Shown here one piece after another: positions 33,676 through 42,619 of a stretch of 64,000 nucleotides of DNA. Location of the stretch: contig NZ_JBGNFV010000001.1 in assembly GCF_041449215.1 (NCBI RefSeq), forward strand, positions 1,029,001 to 1,093,000, written 5' to 3'. The position numbers and the translations under genes were made by a program. How positions within the stretch are numbered: the first letter of the stretch is position 1; every line of letters begins with the position of its first letter. This DNA comes from Roseivirga sp. BDSF3-8. Lineage in GTDB: Bacteria; Bacteroidota; Bacteroidia; Cytophagales; Cyclobacteriaceae. Below the pieces are notes generated by a model. It was not told the origin of the DNA. It was given only the letters and a program-made list of their open reading frames with translations, and searched no databases.

Positions 33676-34509
33676 TTAGTCAGCTACGCTGATGCGTTTG
33701 AATGACTTAACCGTAAGTCCTTTATTTACGCTATCAAGGTACTTCTGCACAGACATAGAAGAATCCTTCACGTAAGGCTGGCTAAGAAGCGTATTGTCTT
33801 TATAAAACTTATTCAGTTTACCTTCGGCAATTTTCTCGATGATATTGTCAGGCTTACCTTCTTCCTTCGCCTGCTCACGGCCAAGCTTCAGTTCGCGCTC
33901 CTTGATGTCGTCGCTTACATCGTCAGCACTAACCGCTACAGGCTTCATAGCCGCAATCTGCATAGCTACGTCGCGTCCCGCCTGCTCTACAGCCTCGCCA
34001 GTACCACCGGCAAGCTCTACAAGTACACCAAGCTTGCTACCTGCGTGAATGTACGAAACCACAGTCTCGCCATTGATACGCTCGTAAGCACCAATCTCGA
34101 TCTTCTCGCCGATCTTACCGATCATTTCCACCACTTTAGACTCTACAGTCTGCTCGCCAAGGCTCAGGCCTTTAAGCTCTTCAACAGTAGCAGGTTTTTC
34201 AGCATAAGCTTTGTCAAGGATCTCTTTGCCTAGGCTTTGGAACTCTTCGTTTTTACCAACGAAGTCAGTTTCGCAGCTCAGTGCAACGAGTACGGCTTCG
34301 GTATTGTCGTCGCTGGTACGAACGAAAACCGCACCTTCGCTGGTCTCTCTGTCTGAACGTGATTCAGAAACTTTCTGACCTTTCTTGCGGAGCAATTCTA
34401 TTGCTTTATCGAAGTCACCTTCGGCTTCAGTCAGTGCCTTTTTGCAATCCATCATGCCGGCACCGGTCATTTGTCTCAGCTTATTAACTTCTTTTGCTGT
34501 GATCGCCAT
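33676..34509 (-). CDS. tsf: Translation elongation factor Ts
   Basis: 277 residues from the ATG at 34509 (a TTG two codons upstream is less likely). The N-terminal UBA-like domain reads TAKEVNKLRQMTGAGMMDCKKALTEAEGDFDKAIELLRKKG. It is followed by the dimerisation core with SCETDFVGKNEEF, the residues that intrude into EF-Tu. It recycles EF-Tu-GDP. It is the last gene of rplM-rpsI-rpsB-tsf on the minus strand, separated from rpsB by a hairpin that looks like a terminator. Confidence 0.97.
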   Translation of the reverse strand: MAITAKEVNKLRQMTGAGMMDCKKALTEAEGDFDKAIELLRKKGQKVSESRSDRETSEGAVFVRTSDDNTEAVLVALSCETDFVGKNEEFQSLGKEILDKAYAEKPATVEELKGLSLGEQTVESKVVEMIGKIGEKIEIGAYERINGETVVSYIHAGSKLGVLVELAGGTGEAVEQAGRDVAMQIAAMKPVAVSADDVSDDIKERELKLGREQAKEEGKPDNIIEKIAEGKLNKFYKDNTLLSQPYVKDSSMSVQKYLDSVNKGLTVKSFKRISVAD

Positions 34510-34556
34510 GGTCAACTGTAAATTTGTTGGTTGGTAATATCTTTAGCTTATAATAA

Positions 34557-34595
34557 AAAATTGAACACCGTACCGAATGTCCGATGTTCAATTTC
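34557..34595 (-). terminator. Hairpin with T run between rpsB and tsf (partial terminator/attenuator)
   Basis: On the minus strand AATTGAACA pairs with TGTTCAATT around a loop containing TCGG/TACGG, then TTTTTATTAT follows. It lies about 28 bp after rpsB and 48 bp before tsf, so it could lower tsf expression relative to rpsB. Confidence 0.7.
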
Positions 34596-34622
34596 AGAAT
34601 ATCTCAAGGGAATTGAATCGAA

Positions 34623-35390
34623 TTAACTTTCGGCTGACTCGTTCTGATCGGCCTTTTTCTTAGCTTCGGCCTCTTCTTTCATCTTCGCATCTTCCTTTTC
34701 TTTCTTGCGCTCGTTCAGGCCTTCTTCAATAGCCGAACCAAAAGCTCTTACAAGAAGGTCGATCGATTTCCATGCATCGTCGTTTGCAGGAATAGCGTAG
34801 TCAACCTGATTAGGGTTACTGTTCGTATCCACAAGAGCAAACACAGGGATATTAAGCTTCTGCGCTTCTTTTACAGCAATGTGCTCACGCTTGATATCAA
34901 CAATGAAGAGGGCAGAAGGAAGACGTGTAAGGTCGGCAATACCACCCAGTACTCTTTCCAGCTTTTCTCTGTCACGAGAGATCATCAGACGCTCACGCTT
35001 TGCCAGGTTAGTATAAGCTTCATCCTTCATCATCTTATCGATGGTGCTCATCTTCTTAAGTGACTTGCGGATGGTGGCAAAGTTGGTAAGCATACCACCA
35101 AGCCAGCGCTCAGCGATATAAGGCATATTGAGCCTTTTTGCTTCTTCTGCTACGATCTCTTTCGCTTGCTTCTTGGTAGCAACGAACATGATTTTGCGGC
35201 CGGACCGAACAATGTTCTTAACCGCGTTGGAAGCTTCTTCGAGAGACGCAAGGGTCTTGTTGAGATCGATGATATGAATACCGTTCTTCTCCATGAAGAT
35301 GTACGGCTTCATCTGGGGATCCCATTTTCTCGTTAAATGTCCGAAATGGACACCAGCATCCAGTAGGTCCTTGTATTCTAATTTTTTCAT
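34623..35390 (-). CDS. rpsB: 30S ribosomal protein S2
   Basis: 255 residues from the ATG at 35390 (the codon before is a TTG). The sequence [30 protein letters not shown] is diagnostic, as is [36 protein letters not shown]. The C-terminal tail (about 230-255) is a charged, Lys/Glu-rich extension ending in QNESAES, as usual in Bacteroidota. It lies 20 bp after rpsI and upstream of tsf, the conserved order. Confidence 0.97.
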   Translation of the reverse strand: MKKLEYKDLLDAGVHFGHLTRKWDPQMKPYIFMEKNGIHIIDLNKTLASLEEASNAVKNIVRSGRKIMFVATKKQAKEIVAEEAKRLNMPYIAERWLGGMLTNFATIRKSLKKMSTIDKMMKDEAYTNLAKRERLMISRDREKLERVLGGIADLTRLPSALFIVDIKREHIAVKEAQKLNIPVFALVDTNSNPNQVDYAIPANDDAWKSIDLLVRAFGSAIEEGLNERKKEKEDAKMKEEAEAKKKADQNESAES

Positions 35391-35410
35391 CAAAATATAT
35401 TTGAAAAAGA

Positions 35411-35797
35411 TTAACGCTTGCTGAACTGGAATCTTCTTCTCGCTTTGCGACGACCGTATTTCTTACGCTCGACCATACGAGGGTCTCTGGTAAGGAAACC
35501 TTCTGATTTCAGCGGGCTGCGAAACTCCTCGTTCACTTCACAAAGAGCGCGTGATACGGCAAGACGGATAGCCTCAGCCTGGCCTTTCAGGCCACCACCG
35601 TTAACATTCAGTTTAAGATCGTAATCACCAACAACCTCTACTTTGTTCAGAGGCTGCTTAACAATAGTCTGAAGGATTTCAAAAGGAAAGTATTCCTTCA
35701 GCTCACGACCATTAACAGTGATATTTCCGTTACCCTGGCTCAGATACAAGCGGGCTACGGATGTTTTTCTTCTACCGATAGTATTTATTACGTCCAT
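35411..35797 (-). CDS. rpsI: 30S ribosomal protein S9
   Basis: 128 residues from the ATG at 35797, the normal S9 size; the longer open frame to 35896 would run into rplM. Recognised by [18 protein letters not shown] at the N-terminus, [23 protein letters not shown] in the middle and the terminal [17 protein letters not shown], whose Arg/Lys tail reaches the P-site tRNA. It starts 10 bp after the rplM stop. Confidence 0.97.
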   Translation of the reverse strand: MDVINTIGRRKTSVARLYLSQGNGNITVNGRELKEYFPFEILQTIVKQPLNKVEVVGDYDLKLNVNGGGLKGQAEAIRLAVSRALCEVNEEFRSPLKSEGFLTRDPRMVERKKYGRRKARRRFQFSKR

Positions 35798-35807
35798 TAT
35801 CTCTCGG

Positions 35808-36251
35808 TTAGAGTTTAAGTTCTTTAGGTTGCTGTGCATCGTGAGGATGCTCGTCTCCGGCAAAAACATGCAGATTCTTGAACAGCTTGCGTCCAAGTCT
35901 GTTTTTGGGCAGCATACCTCTTACAGCCATTTCAATAAGACGGCGGCTATCTTTGTTCTTCACCTCCAGAGGCGTGGCAAAACGCTGTCCTCCCGGATAT
36001 CCCGTGTGGCGAATATACTGCTTGTCAGTCCATTTTTTACCTGTCAGGCGAACCTTATCAGCATTGATCACGATCACGTGATCACCACAATCAGAGTTTG
36101 GTGTGAACAAAGCTTTGTGCTTGCCACGTATTCTTTTGGCTACTTCACTAGCCAAGCGACCAAGGACTGCATTTTCTGCATCCACGATCAACCAATTTTT
36201 TTCTACTGATGCAGCGTTTGCATGAGCAGTTTTATAACTAAGAGTATCCAC
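35808..36251 (-). CDS. rplM: 50S ribosomal protein L13
   Basis: 147 residues. [29 protein letters not shown], the [19 protein letters not shown] core and [26 protein letters not shown] are diagnostic of L13. It is the first gene of the rplM-rpsI-rpsB-tsf cluster and has a strong Bacteroidota-type promoter 50 bp upstream. Confidence 0.97.
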   Translation of the reverse strand: MDTLSYKTAHANAASVEKNWLIVDAENAVLGRLASEVAKRIRGKHKALFTPNSDCGDHVIVINADKVRLTGKKWTDKQYIRHTGYPGGQRFATPLEVKNKDSRRLIEMAVRGMLPKNRLGRKLFKNLHVFAGDEHPHDAQQPKELKL

Positions 36252-36302
36252 CTTAAAGCTACTTTTTAGTCAATACGAATTCATTCCCCCCAAAAAGGGA
36301 CA

Positions 36303-36333
36303 CAAAGATAGAGCAATAAAATTGCAATTGCAA
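36303..36333 (-). promoter_or_regulatory. Bacteroidota-type promoter of the rplM operon
   Basis: Minus strand TTG (36333-36331), 20-nt spacer and TATCTTTG (36310-36303), a full match to TTG-N19-21-TAnnTTTG. Initiation would fall near 36296, giving a leader of about 45 nt that includes a C/A-rich tract (CCCCCCAAAAAGGG on the plus strand). Confidence 0.65.
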
Positions 36334-36356
36334 TACTCCCTCAGGAATATTAATAC

Positions 36357-37070
36357 TTACCTGTATTTGCTAAGCTGCTTGATAGCAACCGCAAAATCTT
36401 TAGGGTAAGGAGCCTGAACATCAATGCGTTGCCCCTTTTCATCATCAAATGCCAGATTGCTGGCGTGAAGCGCAAACCTTCTTATAATAGGGAGCTCCTC
36501 GGTATCGCGCTTCAGATTATAATGCCTTTTGAGCTTTGACAGGAACAGCGGGCGCCCTCCGTAAGTTTCATCCCCGCTGATAGGAGCCTTCATGGAACTT
36601 AAATGCACACGTATCTGGTGCATACGCCCTGTTATAGGACGGCACTCCACCAGCGTATGCATTTTGAACGCCTCCTTGGTAGTAAAATAGGTCTTACTTT
36701 CTTTCCCCTTACCGTAGTCTATACGTACCACACCTTTATTCAGGCTGTAAAGTGGCAGATTAACTTCCACTTCGTCAAAATCATGAATGCCATCACAAAC
36801 TGCATGATACAGTTTTTCAACTTTACGCCTTTCAAACTGAATGGCCAGGTGCCTGTATGCCGCAGGGTTTTTGGCTATTGCCAGGGCGCCGCTGGTCTCC
36901 TTATCCAGACGGTGAGCAATTTGTGCCTCGGGCAGGTAGTCTCTCGCCAGGGCCAGCACGCTATCGGGTTCGGCCCGGTCATCCAGTGTCGATATGAACG
37001 GGGGCTTATTGATAATTATGTAGTCCTCATTCTCAAAAAGAATAAGCTCTTCGAACCTGATTTTTTTCAT
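36357..37070 (-). CDS. RluA-family RNA pseudouridine synthase
   Basis: 237 residues from the ATG at 37070 (KKIRFEELILFENEDYIIINKPPF). The catalytic Asp lies in HRLDKETSGALAIAKN (about residues 77-92) and RPITGRMHQIRVHLSSMKAPISGDETYGG is the family's second signature. No N-terminal S4 domain is present, so it resembles the TruC/RluA branch. The RNA target, rRNA or tRNA uridine, cannot be decided. The 17-codon upstream extension is hydrophobic but not family-like and is unlikely to be translated. Confidence 0.9.
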   Translation of the reverse strand: MKKIRFEELILFENEDYIIINKPPFISTLDDRAEPDSVLALARDYLPEAQIAHRLDKETSGALAIAKNPAAYRHLAIQFERRKVEKLYHAVCDGIHDFDEVEVNLPLYSLNKGVVRIDYGKGKESKTYFTTKEAFKMHTLVECRPITGRMHQIRVHLSSMKAPISGDETYGGRPLFLSKLKRHYNLKRDTEELPIIRRFALHASNLAFDDEKGQRIDVQAPYPKDFAVAIKQLSKYR

Positions 37071-37144
37071 ATTAGGGTAAAAGTGAAGGGCAAAGGTAAG
37101 AAAATAGAGAGGCAATGGCATCCCCGGCCGGGGATATTACCGGA

Positions 37145-38233
37145 TTATTCAGCCAATGGCTTTTCTGCCTCTTCCTCAAAGTCTGCCAGTACTGAGGCCT
37201 GGGTAACCTTAGGTAACTTAAAACTAAAGGTGCACCCTTTACCTATCGCACTCGTAACACTTACCGTACTGCCATGTGCTTCAACTATGTGTTTTACGAT
37301 AGCAAGCCCCAGCCCCGTTCCTCCCTTGTCACGGCTGCGGCTTTTTTCTACCCGGTAGAAGCGTTCAAAGATACGCCTGATGTGTTCCGGTGGTATGCCC
37401 TGTCCATTATCCTTCACATAGATAGAGACATCCTTTTTCCCCACATTAATTCCTACCGTTACCACCGTTTCTTCACCGGAATACTTGATACCATTAGAAA
37501 TAAGATTGGTCAGCACCTGAGAAATTCGCTGAGGATCGCCTTTGACCCATGCTTCAGGTGGTACATCCGTAGACATTTGGAGGGTTATATCCCGTTTTTC
37601 GGCTTTATTTTCGAGTTGATCGAATACATCGCTCACCATTTCCACCAGATCAAACGGCCTGGGGTGCATTTTGATCTGTCCGCTCTCCATCTGGCTGATC
37701 GTAAGAAGGTCCTGTACAAGCGCATCAAGTCCATCCAGACTCTTCGCTGCTTTTTTCAGAAACTTCATTCTCACAGACTTATCCTTTACAGCCCCATCCA
37801 GCAGGGTGTGTACAAACCCCTGAGCGGCAAATATGGGTGTTTTCAGCTCATGGCTCACGTCCGCCAGAAACTCTCTGCGGATAACCTCCAGCCGCTTAAG
37901 GTCTTCTATCTCCTGCTGCTTGACTGTAGCATAATTATGAATCTCCTGGTTGATCCGGCGCAGCGGATTGAGGCTATTATTCTTCTCACTGCTAATGAAG
38001 CTCAGGTCCTTTTTCCTGATCTTTTCCATAGCACTATAGATCTTGTTTATCTCTTTAAAAATGAGAAACTCAAGGATCACATTAGTAAGAAGGTAACCGG
38101 AAGAAAAAGAAATAATAAAAGCTACCAGCAGGGCATCTGCCTTAACATTATCAAGTAATGACAAAAAAGCGGTGGTAACCACCGCAATGGCTGCAGCAAG
38201 CAGCAAAGCAAGCCCTCTGGAATTTACTAGCAT
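37145..38233 (-). CDS. Sensor histidine kinase (PhoR/ResE-like)
   Basis: 362 residues. Two membrane helices (about 7-28 and 34-59) are separated by only a few residues, so there is virtually no periplasmic sensor domain. A linker helix precedes the HisKA domain with His128 in FLADVSHELKTP. HATPase_c follows with N box (QVLTNLISNGIKYS), G1 (VKDNGQGIPPEHI), F box (FERFYRVEKSRSRDKGGTGLGLAIVKHI) and G2 intact. It lies 3 bp after the response-regulator gene, one operon. Signals are probably sensed in the membrane or through a partner; phosphate control is only one possibility. Confidence 0.93.
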   Translation of the reverse strand: MLVNSRGLALLLAAAIAVVTTAFLSLLDNVKADALLVAFIISFSSGYLLTNVILEFLIFKEINKIYSAMEKIRKKDLSFISSEKNNSLNPLRRINQEIHNYATVKQQEIEDLKRLEVIRREFLADVSHELKTPIFAAQGFVHTLLDGAVKDKSVRMKFLKKAAKSLDGLDALVQDLLTISQMESGQIKMHPRPFDLVEMVSDVFDQLENKAEKRDITLQMSTDVPPEAWVKGDPQRISQVLTNLISNGIKYSGEETVVTVGINVGKKDVSIYVKDNGQGIPPEHIRRIFERFYRVEKSRSRDKGGTGLGLAIVKHIVEAHGSTVSVTSAIGKGCTFSFKLPKVTQASVLADFEEEAEKPLAE

Positions 38234-38236
38234 ATA

Positions 38237-38926
38237 TTAATTAAGGTCGAATTTGTAACCTACCCCTTTTACCGTAGTAATATAGCCCTCACCAATCTTT
38301 TCGCGGACTTTCCGGATATGAACGTCTACGGTCCGGGCCAGCACATATACATCGGAACCCCATATATTTTGCAATAGTTCGTCGCGGCTAAACACTTTAT
38401 TGGGGTTCTGGGCAAGGAAATAAAGCAATTCAAACTCTTTTTTAGGAAGCGTAACCTGCTCACCTTCTATGGTGACCGTGTAGCTGGTACGGTCAATAGT
38501 CAGGGCCCCGATATTGATTTTATTAGTGTCCTTTTTCTTTTTGCTTTCTCTTCTGAATAGAGCACTTATACGGCTCATCAGTGCGCGCGGTTTGATAGGC
38601 TTAGTGATGTAATCATCTGCCCCAATGTCAAAAGCTGCCACTTCACTGTATTCTTCACTTCTGGCCGTCAGGAAAATGATGAAAGTACCATGGAGATCCG
38701 GCACCTCACGTAGTTGCCGGCAGGTTTCCACCCCATCCTGATGAGGCATCATGATATCCAGCAGAATCAGGTCAGGCTCAAAGTCCCGGGCAATTTCAAC
38801 CCCTTTTTTACCATCCGTAGCCGTTTTTACTTCGTACCCTTCTTTTTTGAGGTTGTACTTAAGCAGTTCGATAATGTCCGGTTCGTCATCAATGACTAAT
38901 ACCTTCTGAAGCTGCTTGCTGCCCAT
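38237..38926 (-). CDS. OmpR/PhoB-family response regulator
   Basis: 229 residues. Receiver domain with acidic DDE at 13-15, phospho-acceptor Asp57 in LILLDIMMP, Thr in FLTARSEE and Lys in DYITKPIKP. A basic linker (RRESKKKKDTNK) leads to a winged-helix output domain (LPKKEFELLYFLAQNPNKVFSRDELLQNIWGSDVYVLARTVDVHIRKVREKIG) that is typical of the OmpR/PhoB family. Operon with the histidine kinase immediately downstream. The 272 bp upstream hold no gene. Confidence 0.95.
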   Translation of the reverse strand: MGSKQLQKVLVIDDEPDIIELLKYNLKKEGYEVKTATDGKKGVEIARDFEPDLILLDIMMPHQDGVETCRQLREVPDLHGTFIIFLTARSEEYSEVAAFDIGADDYITKPIKPRALMSRISALFRRESKKKKDTNKINIGALTIDRTSYTVTIEGEQVTLPKKEFELLYFLAQNPNKVFSRDELLQNIWGSDVYVLARTVDVHIRKVREKIGEGYITTVKGVGYKFDLN

Positions 38927-39198
38927 GCGTTTTTGTAGTTTAGTTACGATTTAGTCTGTGCGTACACATCCAGGTCATCATGACCAGTATGTTACCAGCG
39001 GCTAAATATAATTAAACCCCCGGTTAACTATTTTACCTTAAGTTTAAGTTTCCGGTTTTACTGACCGAAAGACTGATACATAGGCAATAATAAGTAAGAA
39101 AAAAACTCTCCCAAAAAATAACCTTCCAATAAAAAAAACATGGTGAATCGTGCGTCTTTTCACAAAGCTGTCCGTCATAAGGGCAAAAATTCACTGAA

Positions 39199-39612
39199 AT
39201 GAAAAGATTACATATTAACGTTCACGTAAAGAACATAGAGAGATCAGTCGCATTTTATTCAACTCTATTTGACGCACAGCCATCCGTGGTCAAACACGAC
39301 TATGCCAAATGGGAAAGCGAGCACCCTCTGGTGAATTTCTCCATCAGCCTCTCTGACACTCAGGAAGGGATTAACCACCTTGGCATAGAAGCAGATTCTG
39401 ACGAGGCACTCTACGCCTTATATAACAGGTTAGAAAAACTGGAGGGTAAAAAGCATGAAGAAGGAGATACAGTTTGCTGCTATGCAAAGAGCCATAAACA
39501 ATGGATAGCCGATCCCCAGGGAGTAGAGTGGGAAATTTTTCACACCTACGGATCGTCTGATACGTATAGTAAAAAAGAAAGCAAGCAAACCTGCTGTATT
39601 CCGGCTAACTAA
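39199..39612 (+). CDS. ArsI/CadI-like VOC protein
   Basis: 137 residues. It follows the ArsI/CadI family throughout: KRLHINVHVKNIERSVAFYSTLFDAQPSVVKHDYAKWESEHPLVNFSIS, INHLGIEADS, the vicinal-cysteine motif TVCCYAKSHKQWIADPQGVEWEIFHTYG, and a terminal CC (KQTCCIPAN). ArsI enzymes are Fe(II)-dependent dioxygenases that cleave the carbon-arsenic bond of trivalent organoarsenicals; CadI members are cadmium-induced. The metal-ligand pattern His...His...Glu appears intact. It lies 67 bp upstream of a SigZ-type sigma gene in the same direction. No other ars genes are present. Confidence 0.82.
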   Translation: MKRLHINVHVKNIERSVAFYSTLFDAQPSVVKHDYAKWESEHPLVNFSISLSDTQEGINHLGIEADSDEALYALYNRLEKLEGKKHEEGDTVCCYAKSHKQWIADPQGVEWEIFHTYGSSDTYSKKESKQTCCIPAN

Positions 39613-39679
39613 ATTATTAAAGCAACCTATTACTATCAGAGTGGTACTTTGGAGTGCCACTCTTAATATTTTCCTGATT

Positions 39680-40315
39680 ATGAAGATCACAGAACACACT
39701 AATGCATGCGAGGGGGCCGGCCATGTATTCGGTCAATATGCCCGGCAACTCCATGGGTATTTGCGCAAGAAGCTCGGCAATGACCAGGACAGCGAAGAAT
39801 TACTGAGTGATGTGATGATGAAGCTGTATAAAAACTGTGAACGGCTTGAAGAGGTAGATAATGTACGGGCATGGCTGTACCGGATCACCTATAACGCTGC
39901 GATGGATTATTACCGTGACCGTCAGAAAAAACAGGAAAGTGAAAGGGCTGCCGGAAACATAGAAGTACCTGTAGAACAGGATATTTATCAATCGATGTCA
40001 CAACTGGTACCCGCCATGGTCAATTTGCTGCCTGAAGAGTACCGCTCAGCAGTTATGTGGTGCGATCTTGAAGGATTATCTCAACAGGAGGTGGCTGACA
40101 AACTAAACATCAGCCTGTCGGGAGCTAAGAGTCGCATTCAGCGCGGCCGGAAAAAATTAAAAGAGCTATTTTCAGAGTGCATTTGGATAGAGTCTGACAG
40201 ACGGGGCAGACCGGTGTCATATTCAATAAAACCCCATTGCAATCCATTGCAACACCTGGCAGACCCAATAAATCAAAACTTACTGCCTGGTGCGGAAGGT
40301 GACTGTGGTTGCTGA
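39680..40315 (+). CDS. sigZ: ECF RNA polymerase sigma factor, SigZ-like, with Cys-rich C-terminus
   Basis: 211 residues from the ATG at 39680. Region 2 (LHGYLRKKLGNDQDSEELLSDVMMKLYKNCERL, then VRAWLYRITYNAAMDYYRDRQK) and region 4 (LLPEEYRSAVMWCDLEGLSQQEVADKLNISLSGAKSRIQRGRKKLKELF) are intact. A C-terminal extension of about 45 residues bears scattered cysteines and histidines (SECIW, KPHCNPLQH) and ends GDCGC, as in SigZ-type factors where this tail may bind metal or act as a built-in sensor (inference). No anti-sigma gene is adjacent. The proximity to an ArsI/CadI-like gene suggests a thiol- or metal-responsive switch. Confidence 0.85.
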   Translation: MKITEHTNACEGAGHVFGQYARQLHGYLRKKLGNDQDSEELLSDVMMKLYKNCERLEEVDNVRAWLYRITYNAAMDYYRDRQKKQESERAAGNIEVPVEQDIYQSMSQLVPAMVNLLPEEYRSAVMWCDLEGLSQQEVADKLNISLSGAKSRIQRGRKKLKELFSECIWIESDRRGRPVSYSIKPHCNPLQHLADPINQNLLPGAEGDCGC

Positions 40316-40429
40316 AATATTATTCTGAGTTAGGGAACAGAATGAACTTATTTCAAAATAAATCTCTTCTATTTCGAGTGTCGCGGAAAATTGTTGTAAC
40401 TTCGCGCTTTACTTCTTAGAAGATCTTTG

Positions 40430-42073
40430 ATGAACATATTCAATGAGCCGGTTTTGCGCAGTGAACTGCAGCAGGCTATCGGCGAACTGGGGTATACAAC
40501 CCCTACTCCCATTCAGGAAGAAGCCATCCCCTGTATTCTAGAATCTACTACCGACCTTATTGCCTTTGCCCAGACAGGTACAGGCAAAACGGCTGCATTC
40601 GGACTTCCCATAGTTCAGTTAACCGATGAGAACAGCCCGGTAACGCAGGCGTTGGTATTGTGTCCTACCCGTGAGCTTTGCCTTCAGATTGGCAGAGACC
40701 TGGAAAGCTTTGCAAAGTACCTGAAAATCAATATCGTTACGGTATATGGAGGTACGGACATCCGTAAGCAAATTAAGGAACTGCAGGGCCCCAGCCAGAT
40801 CGTGGTAGGTACTCCCGGCCGGGTAATTGACCTGATCAATCGTAAGAAGCTTAACCTTGAAAACATCAGCCGCCTGGTACTGGACGAGGCAGATGAAATG
40901 CTGAGCATGGGATTCAAAGATGAGCTGGACACGATTTTGGCTACTACACCGCAGGACAAGCAAACACTGCTTTTCTCTGCCACCATGCCTAAGGCCATAG
41001 CTAATATCGCAAAGAAGTACATGCACAATCCCTATGAGATATCTGCCGGCAAGGTAAATACAGGGTCTGTCAATGTATCTCACTCCTACTACATGGTCAA
41101 AGCCTCTGATCGGTATGCCGCACTACGCCGCATTGCCGACATGCACCCCGAAATCTATGGCATTGTATTTTGCCGCACAAGAAGGGAAACCAAAGAAGTA
41201 GCGGATAAGCTGATGGCAGACGGCTACAATGCAGAAGCACTGCATGGTGATCTGTCTCAGGCACAGCGAGACGAGGCCATGGGCCGGTTCCGCAAGCGCA
41301 TCACCCAACTACTGGTAGCCACCGATGTAGCTGCCCGAGGCCTGGATGTGACTGAACTTACCCATGTCATCAACTACAACCTGCCGGACGATCCCGAGGT
41401 ATACATACACCGTAGCGGACGTACCGGTCGGGCAGGTAATAAGGGGTGTGCGGTATCCATCATCAGCCCCTCAGAAAAAGGTAAGCTGCGTATGATCGAG
41501 AAAAAGGGTAACGCAGAGTTCGCTTACTGCCAGGTACCTACCGGTAGTGATATCTATAGTAAGCGCCTGTTTGCCCTGGCAGACAAGGTAGAAAACTTAC
41601 AGCCGGATGCTGAACTGCTTCCCGAGACAGTAGAACAGATCGTAAAAAAGCTGGATTGGATGCCTAAAGAGGAGATCATCTCCCGTTTCATCGCTCTGGA
41701 AATGGAACGTATGGGTGACCTGAGAAAGCTGAGTGCAGACATTAACGCTACAGGTAAAGAGCGCGGCAATAAAGGCCGTGGTGAAGACCGCGGAAATGAC
41801 CGCCCAGCTAAACAGCAAAAAAATAAAAAGCGCACTGATCTGACATATACCCGCATGAATATTAACGTGGGTCGTCAGGACAGGATCAACAAAGGCACCA
41901 TACTGGGCCTAATAAATAAGCATCTTCCTAAAAAATCGGTAGAAGTCGCAGAGATTGGTATTAAAGACCACTACTCTTTCTTTGAGATTGACAGCCGCTT
42001 CGAAAAAGATGCCTTAAAGGCCTTTAAAAAAGCAACGTACAACGGTGTACGCCTTCGCGTAGGCCGTGACTAG
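40430..42073 (+). CDS. DEAD-box RNA helicase with C-terminal DbpA-type RNA-binding domain
   Basis: 547 residues from the ATG at 40430. Q motif (TPTPIQEEAIP), motif I AQTGTGKT, Ia PTRELCLQ, GG, II DEAD, III SAT, IV-VI (VFCRTRRET, ATDVAARGLDV, HRSGRTGRAG) all intact. An acidic/basic linker (RGNKGRGEDRGNDRPAKQQKNKKRT) precedes a compact DbpA_CTD/RRM-like domain (YTRMNINVGRQDRINKGTILGLINKHLP to the end). The architecture matches Bacteroidota DeaD/CshA-type helicases in ribosome assembly and cold adaptation. An intrinsic terminator follows. Confidence 0.95.
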   Translation: MNIFNEPVLRSELQQAIGELGYTTPTPIQEEAIPCILESTTDLIAFAQTGTGKTAAFGLPIVQLTDENSPVTQALVLCPTRELCLQIGRDLESFAKYLKINIVTVYGGTDIRKQIKELQGPSQIVVGTPGRVIDLINRKKLNLENISRLVLDEADEMLSMGFKDELDTILATTPQDKQTLLFSATMPKAIANIAKKYMHNPYEISAGKVNTGSVNVSHSYYMVKASDRYAALRRIADMHPEIYGIVFCRTRRETKEVADKLMADGYNAEALHGDLSQAQRDEAMGRFRKRITQLLVATDVAARGLDVTELTHVINYNLPDDPEVYIHRSGRTGRAGNKGCAVSIISPSEKGKLRMIEKKGNAEFAYCQVPTGSDIYSKRLFALADKVENLQPDAELLPETVEQIVKKLDWMPKEEIISRFIALEMERMGDLRKLSADINATGKERGNKGRGEDRGNDRPAKQQKNKKRTDLTYTRMNINVGRQDRINKGTILGLINKHLPKKSVEVAEIGIKDHYSFFEIDSRFEKDALKAFKKATYNGVRLRVGRD

Positions 42074-42098
42074 CAGATAGTTTGGTTCACACCTATTC

Positions 42099-42135
42099 AA
42101 GCCCCGGCATCGTAACAGAGCCGTGGCTTTTTTTA
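42099..42135 (+). terminator. Intrinsic terminator of the DEAD-box helicase gene
   Basis: AAGCC(C)CGGC ... GCCG(T)GGCTT stem followed by seven T residues, 26 bp after the stop codon. Confidence 0.8.
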
Positions 42136-42528
42136 TACCGTAAGTTCGATCACATTTCGTTCCGGGTCCAGAAACGTACTTTCATAATAACCGTCCCCTG
42201 TGGTTCTGGGGCCATCCAGATGCACATAGCCAGCCTTCTTTAATCTAGCCGTTAGATCATTCACCCTTTGCCTGGTACCCAGCGAAAAGGCGATATGAGC
42301 ATAGCCCATTCTCAATAGCCTGTCATCAGGAGTAGGCGTGTGTACATCCGGCCGCTGCATTAGCTCTATACGCACCCCACCGCCAGGAAACGTCAGAAAG
42401 CAGGTCTCCAGCCGCTTTCCCGGGTTCTGGTATGTTTCATTGCAAGCAGCCGCAAAATATTCTTCATAAAAGGACCTTAGGCGCTCAATATCATTACACC
42501 AAATGGCTATGTGCTCTATTTTTATCAT
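42133..42528 (-). CDS. VOC family protein (YaeR/SMU1112c-like glyoxalase)
   Basis: 131 residues from the ATG at 42528. IKIEHIAIWCNDIERLRSFYEEYFAA opens the first half with the His ligand, RLETCFLTFPGGGVRIELMQRP supplies the Glu, MGYAHIAFSLG the second His, and YYESTFLDPERNVIELTV the final Glu. All four metal positions of the glyoxalase I fold are thus present. It may detoxify a ketoaldehyde; substrate unknown. The longer open frame upstream enters the divergent M28 gene and is not family-like. Confidence 0.85.
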   Translation of the reverse strand: MIKIEHIAIWCNDIERLRSFYEEYFAAACNETYQNPGKRLETCFLTFPGGGVRIELMQRPDVHTPTPDDRLLRMGYAHIAFSLGTRQRVNDLTARLKKAGYVHLDGPRTTGDGYYESTFLDPERNVIELTV

Positions 42529-42619
42529 ATTGGTGAAGATTATAAGGGCAGAGCTCTCTACGCTGCCCGATTTTACTGATTTAAATATACCAAACGTAAC
42601 CCCCGATACTAATCCCCTA

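Noticed and set aside
35798-35896. 33-residue N-terminal extension of S9
   Set aside because: It would overlap rplM and S9 proteins normally start at the ATG used (35797).
37274-38158. 294-codon plus-strand frame over the histidine kinase
   Set aside because: Shadow of an unambiguous HisKA/HATPase gene.
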